From: Nemophila menziesii
Taxonomy: Eukaryota > Streptophyta > Magnoliopsida > Boraginales > Hydrophyllaceae
Direction of reading: 5' to 3'
Assembly: GCA_029959085.1 (NCBI GenBank)
Contig: JARWIR010000002.1
Span: 47,054,233-47,118,232, forward strand
DNA length: 64,000 nucleotides
Under the pieces are notes generated by a model that was given only the letters and a program-made list of their open reading frames with translations, did no database searches and had not been told where the DNA came from. The translations under genes and the position numbers were made by a program. Below, piece by piece: positions 24,084 through 37,300 of the stretch; within the stretch, counting starts at the first letter, position 1; the number at the start of each line of letters is the position of its first letter.

Positions 24084-24454
24084 AAGTGAACCTCCAGCAT
24101 AGCTTTGACAAAAGAGTACAAACCAACAAAAACAGGGCAATCCTCACCAACATTGAAACGCTTAAGATTCTTCAGCTGGTTTGGCATTGTTTCGAGAGTG
24201 ATTCTCTTAAGGAAATTAATGTAATCATCAGCGTGAAACTTGCAAAGATCCTCATCTCTAGCTAGAGCGGGTTTTAAAACGTACATTTTTGGTAGTAAAT
24301 CATAGCGAGCGAGAAGATCGTGAGAAATTCGAACCCTCCTCTTAACTTCATCTGAACCTGAAGCTAAGGAATTCCTCCGTCCTCCATAATATTCACCTAC
24401 CAAAACCTCATTATATTCAGATGTGGAAAGTTCATAATATCCAAAAATAAGCAA
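24084..24454 (-). pseudogene. HDA19-like: Truncated HDA19-like histone deacetylase fragment, copy 2
   Basis: Same fragment and same internal in-frame loss as the copy at 12965. Differences from that copy: R for T at residue 40, S for T at 44, Y for D at 58, and M for L at 90. A single-base deletion ('gacaaaagagtac' against 'gacaaaaggagtac') shifts the frame after LYSF, so the YVGGS end is read as unrelated residues. The Val in place of Asp after CPVF is shared. These private changes are also in copy 4, so copies 2 and 4 form one lineage and copies 1 and 3 the other. Confidence 0.9.
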
Positions 24455-24655
24455 AAACTATATATTCATACACACATAATAAAATCCTTTACTTGTTTCA
24501 GCATATTTATTTTGTATACACACAAAGTCAATATGAACATATACGGTCATAATAAATTAGGAAAAATGCACCATTGGTCTTATCTAATGAAAAAAGGACA
24601 ATTTTATATGTGATATACACTAACCCTGCTAATTTTTGGAATAAAAAGAGGACCA
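24455..24655. repeat. Deacetylase flank F, copy 2, truncated
   Basis: The first 200 bases of the flank, including the left arm of the MITE-like inverted repeat (24568-24579). It breaks off inside the right arm (gaccaa) and joins satellite. The equivalent point in copy B (about 57097) reads on through the intact arm. Confidence 0.88.
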
Positions 24656-24701
24656 ACTTCTTCATCAATACGGCCGAATATATACCAACTTCTTCATCAA
24701 T
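24652..24701 (+). repeat. Breakpoint with an 18-base local direct repeat
   Basis: accaacttcttcatcaat occurs at 24652-24669 and again at 24684-24701, separated by satellite-like 'acggccgaatatat'. The first copy sits at the flank/satellite junction and the second is in its normal satellite context. Ordinary satellite has this motif once per monomer. Confidence 0.85.
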
Positions 24702-25127
24702 CTTGAACCCCATATTACGTATTTTTTTCTTAAACATTACATTTATATATGTAAACTAATGATATCTGACCACTTATATAATATTTTTATACACACAATT
24801 TGATCTTATTCTATTTTATTAATGTAGTCTTAAAAAGACTCAATGAAAACAAACACGGTTCTTTAAATAATAGAAGAAAAGTTATCAAGAAACTCTAAAC
24901 AAGACAAATAAATCACGGATTTTCGAATTTGGTAGCAATAAACACAGAAAATATAATCTTCAATAAAATTGTCTTGTACTAGGTGAGAGGATAAATTATA
25001 ATTTATATGTTAATTATTAATATGTTTCTGTTGCTAAATTAATATCTACCTATGAAATAAATATTAGTTTGCGGCCTAATACGATTAATAATAGATTATG
25101 CGATGACTTTGAATATATTAGTTGTTG

Positions 25128-28100
25128 ACACGTTGGTTAATTTTCTAGTTGACTTAGAAATATTAATATAGTAATGGCGATGATAGAATAATATACTAAT
25201 GGCATCATATTGAAAATGTATTAACCGATTTTGTACGACAATCTACTTACGGATATGATAATGTAATATTATAATGGACCCGCTGAAATAAAATAATAAT
25301 AAATTGTGTAGGATAAAAACTAATGGAAATGATAAGATAATATATTAATGGAACTTGTAGAATAATATAATCTTAAATCTATAAGATATTACATATAATC
25401 TAAGAAGTTTTACATCAATTGAAGCGTATTGGTTGTATAATATTATATATTTTTTAATTGGACTGTAGCAAATACAATTATTATTTATTTCAGTTATATT
25501 ATTTTTTAAAGAAAACGTACTTCATCGCATATTTATTGTTTGTTTATTGATACAATAATAGTTTTTATTGATTATGATAGATGAGTGAGCTACTTCCTCA
25601 CTAAATTAAAATTTGTAGAATTTTAAATTAAAAATGAACTGTTCTGACCTATATGTCAAAATTATTATTATTTGATTATTTCAACTTGGTAAGTGTGTAA
25701 CTCAGTGGGCATGATTTCAAATTTTTATTCTTACTTGTTGCATGAACATAGATTCCCTTGAGCATAAGTCTACATGATAAACATATACATATATTATAGT
25801 TGTAGTAATAGATATATGAATATTGATATACATCCCTAAGTCATATGGGGAAGAAAATTGTAATTTTATAATATTTATATATATATATTTCAATTTTATT
25901 TGAGTGTGGTATGTCACGCTAGATAGTATATGTTGACAAGTCTGGACATACACTTATTTTATATATTTATTTAATTTAAGAATTTGTCCTACTTAAATTC
26001 AGTGATCATGGTTTTAAATATATCCTTTGGCTAAGAGATAAATATTAATATATGCTATCGTATTTATTTTCTCATTGAGATATTGGAAGCTCACCCTTCT
26101 TTTACAAAACCTAACGGATTGAAGAGAGTCCATAAAAATCAGGGATAGAAGAATCAATGACTCAAGAGAAAGATCTAGGATTAAACTTCAAATCTATCAA
26201 TGTTATATTTATATTTATTTAAAAAATATTGTATAAAATATATATTAATTCTATTTAACATGATTTTTTTAATTTTTAATATAAAAATATTTATTCTTTG
26301 TTTGTCTTTTATTTATATTACTTATAGTGAATGGTTTCATTTCAAAGGGGAAAATAATTTTTTACCCATTATCTATAATTTTAAAATAAAAAGAAATTTG
26401 TATATTTTTTATTGGTCTTACTCCCAACCCACCCACCCTTGCGAGTCAACCTAATTTACTTCTATATCAAATTTAAAATTATTTACTATATGTTTTAGAA
26501 ATTGAATACTGCCGAATATATACTAATTTCTTCATCAATCTTGAACCCCATATTACGTATTTTTTTCTTAAACATTACATTTATATATGTAAACTAATGA
26601 TATCTGACCACTTATATAATATTTTTATACACACCATTTGATCTTATTCTATTTGATTAATATAGTCTTAAAAAGTCTCAATGAAAACAAACACGGTTCT
26701 TTAAATAATAGAAGAAAAGTTATCAAGAAACTCTAAACAAGACAAATAAATCACGGTTTTTCGAATTTGGTAGCAATAAACACAGAAAATATAATCTTCA
26801 ATAAAATTGTCTTGTACTAGGTGAGAGGATAAATTATAATTTATATGTTAATTATTAATATGTTTCTGTTGCTAAATTAATATCTACCTATGAAATAAAT
26901 ATTAGTTTGCGGCCTGATACGATTAATAATAGATTATGCGATGACTTTGAATATATTAGTTGTTGACACGTTGGTTAATTTTCTAGTTGACTTAGAAATA
27001 TTAATATAGTAATGGCGATGATAGAATAATATACTAATGGCATCATATTGAAAATGTATTAACCGATTTTGTACGACAATCTACTTACGGATATGATAAT
27101 GTAATATTATAATGGACCCGCTGAAATAAAATAATAATAAATTGTGTAGGATAAAAACTAATGGAAATGATAAGATAATATATTAATGGAACTTGTAGAA
27201 TAATATAATCTTAAATCTATAAGATATTACATATAATCTAAGAAGTTTTACATCAATTGAAACGTATTGGTTGTATAATATTATATATATTTTAATTGGA
27301 CTGTAGCAAATACAATTATTATTTATTTCAGTTATATTATTTTTTAAAGAAAACATACTTCATCGCATATTTATTGTTTGTTTATTGATACAATAATAGT
27401 TTTTATTGATTATGATAGATGAGTGAGCTACTTCCTCACTAAATTAAAATTTGTAGAATTTTAAATTAAAAATGAACTGTTCTGACCTATATGTCAAAAT
27501 TATTATTATTTGATTATTTCAACTTGGTAAGTGTGTAACTCAGTGGGCATGATTTCAAATTTTTATTCTTACTTGTTGCATGAACATAGATTCCCTTGAG
27601 CATAAGTCTACATGATAAACATATACATATATTATAGTTGTAGTAATAGATATATGAATATTGATATACATCCCTAAGTCATATGGGGAAGAAAATTGTA
27701 ATTTTATAATATTTATATATATATATTTCAATTTTATTTGAGTGTGGTATGTCACGCTAGATAGTATATGTTGACAAGTCTGGACATACACTTATTTTAT
27801 ATATTTATTTAATTTAAGAATTTGTCCTACTTAAATTCAGTGATCATGGTTTTAAATATATCCTTTGGCTAAGAGATAAATATTAATATATGCTATCATA
27901 TTTATTTTCTCATTGAGATATTGGAAGCTCACCCTTCTTTTACAAAACCTAACGGATTGAAGAGAGTCCATAAAAATCAGGGATAGAAGAATCAATGACT
28001 CAAGAGAAAGATCTAGGATTAAACTTCAAATCTATCAATGTTATATTTATATTTATTTAAAAAATATTGTATAAAATATATATTAATTCTATTTAACATG

Positions 28101-31100
28101 ATTTTTTTAATTTTTAATATAAAAATATTTATTCTTTGTTTGTCTTTTATTTATATTACTTATAGTGAATGGTTTCATTTCAAAGGGGAAAATAATTTTT
28201 TACCCATTATCTATAATTTTAAAATAAAAAGAAATTTGTATATTTTTTATTGGTCTTACTCCCAACCCACCCACCCTTGCGAGTCAACCTAATTTACTTC
28301 TATATCAAATTTAAAATTATTTACTATATGTTTTAGAAATTGAATACTGCCGAATATATACTAATTTCTTCATCAATCTTGAACCCCATATTACGTATTT
28401 TTTTCTTAAACATTACATTTATATATGTAAACTAATGATATCTGACCACTTATATAATATTTTTATACACACCATTTGATCTTATTCTATTTGATTAATA
28501 TAGACTTAAAAAGTCTCAATGAAAACAAACACGGTTCTTTAAATAATAGAAGAAAAGTTATCAAGAAACTCTAAACAAGACAAATAAATCACGGATTTTC
28601 GAATTTGGTAGCAATAAACACAGAAAATATAATCTTCAATAAAATTGTCTTGTACTAGGTGAGAGGATAAATTATAATTTATATGTTAATTATTAATATG
28701 TTTCTGTTGCTAAATTAATATCTACCTATGAAATAAATATTAGTTTGCGGCCTGATACGATTAATAATAGATTATGCGATGACTTTGAATATATTAGTTG
28801 TTGACACGTTGGTTAATTTTCTAGTTGACTTAGAAATATTAATATAGTAATGGCGATGATAGAATAATATACTAATGGCATCATATTGAAAATGTATTAA
28901 CCGATTTTGTACGACAATCTACTTACGGATATGATAATGTAATATTATAATGGACCCGCTGAAATAAAATAATAATAAATTGTGTAGGATAAAAACTAAT
29001 GGAAATGATAAGATAATATATTAATGGAACTTGTAGAATAATATAATCTTAAATCTATAAGATATTACATATAATCTAAGAAGTTTTACATCAATTGAAG
29101 CGTATTGGTTGTATAATATTATATATTTTTTAATTGGACTGTAGCAAATACAATTATTATTTATTTCAGTTATATTATTTTTTAAAGAAAACATACTTCA
29201 TCGCATATTTATTGTTTGTTTATTGATACAATAATAGTTTTTATTGTTTATGATAGATGAGTGAGCTACTTCCTCACTAAATTAAAATTTGTAGAATTTT
29301 AAATTAAAAATGAACTGTTCTGACCTATATGTCAAAATTATTATTATTTGATTATTTCAACTTGGTAAGTGTGTAACTCAGTGGGCATGATTTCAAATTT
29401 TTATTCTTACTTGTTGCATGAACATAGATTCCCTTGAGCATAAGTCTACATGATAAACATATACATATATTATAGTTGTAGTAATAGATATATGAATATT
29501 GATATACATCCCTAAGTCATATGGGGAAGAAAATTGTAATTTTATAATATTTATATATATATATTTCAATTTTATTTGAGTGTGGTATGTCACGCTAGAT
29601 AGTATATGTTGACAAGTCTGGACATACACTTATTTTATATATTTATTTAATTTAAGAATTTGTCCTACTTAAATTCAGTGATCATAGTTTTAAATATATC
29701 CTTTGGCTAAGAGATAAATATTAATATATGCTATCATATTTATTTTCTCATTGAGATATTGGAAGCTCACCCTTCTTTTACAAAACCTAACGGATTGAAG
29801 AGAGTCCATAAAAATCAGGGATAGAAGAATCAATGACTCAAGAGAAAGATCTAGGATTAAACTTCAAATCTATCAATGTTATATTTATATTTATTTAAAA
29901 AATATTGTATAAAATATATATTAATTCTATTTAACATGATTTTTTTAATTTTTAATATAAAAATATTTATTCTTTGTTTGTCTTTTATTTATATTACTTA
30001 TAGTGAATGGTTTCATTTCAAAGGGGAAAATAATTTTTTACCCATTATCTATAATTTTAAAATAAAAAGAAATTTGTATATTTTTTATTGGTCTTACTCC
30101 CAACCCACCCACCCTTGCGAGTCAACCTAATTTACTTCTATATCAAATTTAAAATTATTTACTATATGTTTTAGAAATTGAATACTGCCGAATATATACT
30201 AATTTCTTCATCAATCTTGAACCCCATATTACGTATTTTTTTCTTAAACATTACATTTATATATGTAAACTAATGATATCTGACCACTTATATAATATTT
30301 TTATACACACAATTTGATCTTATTCTATTTTATTAATGTAGTCTTAAAAAGTCTCAATGAAAACAAACACGGTTCTTTAAATAATAGAAGAAAAGTTATC
30401 AAGAAACTCTAAACAAGACAAATAAATCACGGATTTTCGAATTTGGTAGCAATAAACACAGAAAATATAATCTTCAATAAAATTGTCTTGTACTAGGTGA
30501 GAGGATAAATTATAATTTATATGTTAATTATTAATATGTTTCTGTTGCTAAATTAATATCTACCTATGAAATAAATATTAGTTTGCGGCCTAATACGATT
30601 AATAATAGATTATGCGATGACTTTGAATATATTAGTTGTTGACACGTTGGTTAATTTTCTAGTTGACTTAGAAATATTAATATAGTAATGGCGATGATAG
30701 AATAATATACTAATGGCATCATATTGGAAATGTATTAACCGATTTTGTACGACAATCTACTTACGGATATGATAATGTAATATTATAATGGACCCGCTGA
30801 AATAAAATAATAATAAATTGTGTAGGATAAAAACTAATGGAAATGATAAGATAATATATTAATGGAACTTGTAGAATAATATAATCTTAAATCTATAAGA
30901 TATTACATATAATCTAAGAAGTTTTACATCAATTGAAGCGTATTGGTTGTATAATATTATATATTTTTTAATTGGACTGTAGCAAATACAATTATTATTT
31001 ATTTCAGTTATATTATTTTTTAAAGAAAACGTACTTCATCGCATATTTATTGTTTGTTTATTGATACAATAATAGTTTTTATTGATTATGATAGATGAGT

Positions 31101-32476
31101 GAGCTACTTCCTCACTAAATTAAAATTTGTAGAATTTTAAATTAAAAATGAACTGTTCTGACCTATATGTCAAAATTATTATTATTTGATTATTTCAACT
31201 TGATAAGTGTGTAACTCAGTGGGCATGATTTCAAATTTTTATTCTTACTTGTTGCATGAACATAGATTCCCTTGAGCATAAGTCTACATGATAAACATAT
31301 ACATATATTATAGTTGTAGTAATAGATATATGAATATTGATATACATCCCTAAGTCATATGGGGAAGAAAATTGTAATTTTATAATATTTATATATATAT
31401 ATTTCAATTTTATTTGAGTGTGGTATGTCACGCTAGATAGTATATGTTGACAAGTCTGGACATACATTTATTTTATATATTTATTTAATTTAAGAATTTG
31501 TCCTACTTAAATTCAGTGATCATGGTTTTAAATATATCCTTTGGCTAAGAGATAAATATTAATATATGCTATCATATTTATTTTCTCATTGAGATATTGG
31601 AAGCTCACCCTTCTTTTACAAAACCTAACGGATTGAAGAGAGTCCATAAAAATCAGGGATAGAAGAATCAATGACTCAAGAGAAAGATCTAGGATTAAAC
31701 TTCAAATCTATCAATGTTATATTTATATTTATTTAAAAAATATTGTATAAAATATATATTAATTCTATTTAACATGATTTTTTTAATTTTTAATATAAAA
31801 ATATTTATTCTTTGTTTGTCTTTTATTTATATTACTTATGAATGGTTTCATTTCAAAGGGGAAAATAATTTTTTACCCATTATCTATAATTTTAAAATAA
31901 AAAGAAATTTGTATATTTTTTATTGGTCTTACTCCCAACCCACCCACCCTTGCGAGTCAACCTAATTTACTTCTATATCAAATTTAAAATTATTTACTAT
32001 ATGTTTTAGAAATTGAATACTGCCGAATATATACTAATTTCTTCATCAATCTTGAACCCCATATTACGTATTTTTTTCTTAAACATTACATTTATATATG
32101 TAAACTAATGATATCTGACCACTTATATAATATTTTTATACACACCATTTGATCTTATTCTATTTGATTAATATAGTCTTAAAAAGTCTCAATGAAAACA
32201 AACACGGTTCGTTAAATAATAGAAGAAAAGTTATTAAGAAACTCTAAACAAGACAAATAAATCACGGATTTTCGAATTTGGTAGCAATAAACACAGAAAA
32301 TATAATCTTCAATAAATTTGTCTTGTACTAGGTGAGAGGATAAATTATATTTTATATGTTAATTATTAATATGTTTATGTTGCTAAATTAATATCTACCT
32401 ATGAAATAAATATTAGTTTGCGGCCTGATACGATTAATAATAGATTATGCGATGACTTTGAATATATTAGTTGTTG
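25128..32476 (+). repeat. Four near-identical subfamily-a monomers
   Basis: Lengths 1838, 1838, 1838 and 1835. The last has lost three bases ('acttatgaatgg' for 'acttatagtgaatgg'). Other differences are single substitutions such as 'aacgtattgg' for 'aagcgtattgg' near 27260 and 'tattgtttatg' near 29245. This is the most homogeneous block in the window and indicates the latest amplification. Confidence 0.93.
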
Positions 32477-34318
32477 ACACGTTGGTTAATTTTCTAGTTG
32501 ACTTAGAAATATTAATATAGTAATGGCGATGATAGAATAATATACTAATGGCATCATATTGAAAATGTATTAACCGATTTTGTACGACAATCTACTTACG
32601 GATATGATAATGTAATATTATAATGGACCCGCTGAAATAAAATAATAATAAATTGTGTAGGATAAAAACTAATGGAAATGATAAGATAATATATTAATGG
32701 AACTTGTAGAATAATATAATCTTAAATCTATAAGATATTACATATAATCTAAGAAGCTTTACATCAATTGAAGCGTATTGGTTGTATAATATTATATATT
32801 TTTTAATTGGACTGTAGCAAATACAATTATTATTTATTTCAGTTATATTATTTTTTAAAGAAAACATACTTCATCGCATATTTATTGTTTGTTTATTGAT
32901 ACAATAATAGTTTTTATTGATTATGATAGATGAGTGAGCAACTTCCTCACTAAATAAAAATTTGTAGAATTTTAAATTAAAAATGAACTGTTCTGACCTA
33001 TATGTCAAAATTATTATTATTTGATTATTTCAACTTGGTAAGTGTGTAACTCAGTGGGCATGATTTCAAATTTTTATTCTTACTTGTTGCATGAACATAG
33101 ATTCCCTTGAGCATAAGTCTACATGATAAACATATACATGTATTAAAGTTGTATTAAGAGATATTTGGATATTGATTTTAAACCCTAAGTCATATGGGGA
33201 AGAAAATTGTAATTTTATAATATTTATATATATATATATTTCAATTTTATTTGAGTGTGGTATGTCACGCTAGATAGTATATGTTGACAAGTCTGGACAT
33301 ACACTTATTTTATATATTTATTTAATTTAAGAATTTGTCCTACTTAAATTCAGTGATCATGGTTTTAAATATATCCTTTGGCTAAGAGATAAATATTAAT
33401 ATATACTATCATATTTATTTTCTCATTGAGATAGTGGTAGCTCACCATTCTTTTCCAAACCCCAACGGATTGAAGAGAGTCCATAAAAATCAGGGATAGA
33501 AGAATCATTGACTCAAGAGAAAGATATAGGATTAAACTTCAACTCTATCAATGTTATATTTATATTTATTTAAAAAATATTGTATAAAATATATTAATTC
33601 TATTTAACATGAATTTTTTAATTTTTAATATAAAAATATTTATTCTCTGTTTGTCTTTTATTTATATTATTTAGAGTGAATGGTTTTATTTTAAAGGGGA
33701 AAATAATTTTTTACCCATTATCTATAATTTTAAAATAAAGAGAAATTTGTATATTATTTTTTTATTGGTCTTACTCCCAACCCACCCTCCCTTGCGAGTC
33801 AACCTAATTTACCTCTATATCAAATTTAAACTTATTTCCTATATGTTTTAGAAATTGAATGCTGCCGAATATATACTAACTTCTTCATCAATCTTGAACC
33901 CCATATAACATATTTTGTTCTTAGACATTACATTTATATATGTAAACTAATGATATTTGACCACTTATATAATATTTTTATACACACCATTTGATCTTAT
34001 TCTATTTTATTAATATAGTCTTAAAAAGTCTCAATGAAAACAAACACGGTTCTTTAAATAATACAAGAAAAGTTATCAAGAAACTCTAAACAAGACAAAT
34101 AAATCACGGATTTTCGAATTTGGTAGCAATAAACACATAAAATATAATCTTCAGTAAAATTGTCTTGTACTAGGTGAGAGGATAAATTCTAATTTATATG
34201 TTAATTATTAATATGTTTATGTTTCTAAATTAATATCTACCTATGAAATAATTATTAGTTTACGGTCTGATACGATTAATAATAGACTATGCGATGACTT
34301 TGTATATATTAGTTGTTG
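32477..34318 (+). repeat. Satellite monomer, intermediate type
   Basis: Counterpart of 1839-3684, with a TA run four bases shorter. It links the a and b blocks. Confidence 0.87.
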
Positions 34319-37300
34319 ACACGTTGGTTAATTTTATAGTTGACTTAGTAATATTAATATAGTAATGGTGATGATAGACTAATATACTACTGGCATCATA
34401 TTGAAAATGTAATAACTGATTTTGTACGACAATCTACTTACGGATATGATAAAGTAATATTATAATGGACTCGCTGAAATAAAATAATAATGAATTGTGT
34501 AGGATAAAAACTAATGGAAATGATAATATAATATATTAATGGAACTTGTAAAATAATATAATCTTAAATCTATAAGATATTACATATAATCTAAGAAGTT
34601 TTACATCAATTGAAGCGTATTGGTTGTTTAATATTATATATTTTTTAATTGGACTGTAGCAAATACAATAATTATTTATTTCAGTTATATTGATTTTTAA
34701 AGAAAACATACTTCATCGCATATTTATTGTTTGTTAATTGATACAATAATAGTTTTTATTGATTATGATCGATGAGTGAGCTACTTCCTCACTAAATAAA
34801 AATTTGTAGAATTTCAAATTAAAAATGAACGGTTCTGACCTATATGTCAAAATTATTATTATTTGATTATTTCAACTTGGTAAGTATGTAACTCAGTGGG
34901 CATAATTTCAAATTTTTATTCTTACTTGTTGCATGGACATAGATTCCCTTGAGTATAAGTCTACATGATAAACATATACATATATTATAGTTGTAGTAAT
35001 AGATATATGAATATTTATTTTCATCCCAAAGTCATATGGGGAAGAAAATTGTAATTTTATAATATTTATATATATATATATATATATATTTCAATTTTAT
35101 TTGAGTGTGGTATGTCACGCTAGATAGTATATGTTGACAAGTCTGGACATACACTTATTTTATATATTTATTTAATTTAAGAATTTGTCCTACTTAAATT
35201 CAGTGATCATAGTTTTAAATATATCCTTTGGCTAAGAGATAAATATTAATATATGCTATCATATTTATTTTCTCATTGAGATAGTGGTATCTCACCCTTC
35301 TTTTACAAACCCTAACGGATTGAAGAGAGTCCATAAAAATCAGGGATAGAAGAATCAATGACTCAAGAGAAAGATCTAGGATTAAACTTCAAATCTATAA
35401 ATGTTATATTTATATTTATTTAAAAAATATTGTATAAAACATATTAATTCTGTTTCACATGAATTTTTTAATTTTTAATATAAAAATATTTATTCTCTAT
35501 TTGTCTTTTATTTATATTATTTAGAGTGAATGGTTTTATTTTAAAGGGGAAAATAATTTTTTACCCATTATCTATAATTTTAAAATAAAGAGAAATTTGT
35601 ATATTATTTTTTTATTGGTCTTACTCCCAACCCACCCTCCCTTGCGAGTCAACCTAATTTACCTCTATATCAAATTTAAACTTATTTCCTATATGTTTTA
35701 GAAATTGAATACTGCCGAATATATACTAAATTCTTCATCAATCTTGAACCCCATATAACATATTTTGTTCTTAAACATTACATTTATATATGTAAACTAA
35801 TGATATTTGACCACTTATATAATATTTTTATACACACCATTTGATCTTATTCTATTTTATTAATATAGTCTTAAAAAGTCTCATTGAAAACAAACACAGT
35901 TCTTTAAATAATAGAAGAAAAGTTATCAAGAAACTCTAAACAAGACAAATAAATCACGTTTATTCGAATTTGGTAGCAATAAACACATAAAATATAATCT
36001 TCAGTAAAATTGTCTTGTACTAGGTGAGAGGATAAATTCTAATTTATATGTTAATTATTAATATGTTTATGTTTCTAAATTAATATCTACCTATGAAATA
36101 ATTATTAGTTTACGGTCTGATACGATTAATAATAGACTATGCGATGACTTTGTATATATTAGTTGTTGACACGTTGGTTAATTTTATAGTTGACTTAGTA
36201 ATATTAATATAGTAATGGTGATGATAGACTAATATACTACTGGCATCATATTGAAAATGTAATAACTGATTTTGTACGACAATCTACTTACGGATATGAT
36301 AAAGTAATATTATAATGGACTCGCTGAAATAAAATAATAATGAATTGTGTAGGATAAAAACTAATGGAAATGATAATATAATATATTATTGGAACTTGTA
36401 AAATAATATAATCTTAAATCTATAAGATATTACATATAATCTAAGAAGTTTTACATCAATTGAAGCGTATTGGTTGTTTAATATTATATATTTTTTAATT
36501 GGACTGTAGCAAATACAATAATTATTTATTTCAGTTATATTGATTTTTAAAGAAAACATACTTCATCGCATATTTATTGTTTGTTAATTGATACAATAAT
36601 AGTTTTTATTGATTATGATCGATGAGTGAGCTACTTCCTCACTAAATAAAAATTTGTAGAACTTCAAATTAAAAATGAACGGTTCTGACCTATATGTCAA
36701 AATTATTATTATTTGATTATTTCAACTTGGTAAGTATGTAACTCAGTGGGCATGATTTCAAATTTTTATTCTTACTTGTTGCATGGACATAGATTCCCTT
36801 GAGTATAAGTCTACATGTTAAACATATACATATATTATAGTTGTAGTAATAGATATATGAATATTTATTTTCATCCCAAAGTCATATGGGGAAGAAAATT
36901 GTAATTTTATAATATTTATATATATATATATATTTCAATTTTATTTGAGTGTGGTATGTCACGCTAGATAGTATATGTTGACAAGTCTGGACATACACTT
37001 ATTTTATATATTTATTTAATTTAAGAATTTGTCCTACTTAAATTCAGTGATCATAGTTTTAAATATATCCTTTGGCTAAGAGATAAATATTAATATATGC
37101 TATCATATTTATTTTCTCATTGAGATAGTGGTATCTCACCCTTCTTTTACAAACCCTAACGGATTGAAGAGAGTCCATAAAAATCAGGGATAGAAGAATC
37201 AATGACTCAAGAGAAAGATCTAGGATTAAACTTCAAATCTATAAATGTTATATTTATATTTATTTAAAAAATATTGTATAAAACATATTAATTCTGTTTC

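Larger units (their letters stand above)
1..24655 (+). repeat. Macro-repeat copy A (left-truncated by the window)
   Basis: This stretch is repeated in direct orientation at about 30642-57097. Matching landmarks give the offset: 30638 at the second monomer (1839 to 32477), 32477 at the first deacetylase fragment, 32481 through the island, and 32442 at the second deacetylase fragment. The jump of about 1840 between the first two is one extra satellite monomer in copy B. The drop of 39 is mainly a 39-base segment (20888-20926) present only in copy A. Homology ends at 24655, where copy A breaks into satellite and copy B does not. The left edge lies outside the window. Confidence 0.93.
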
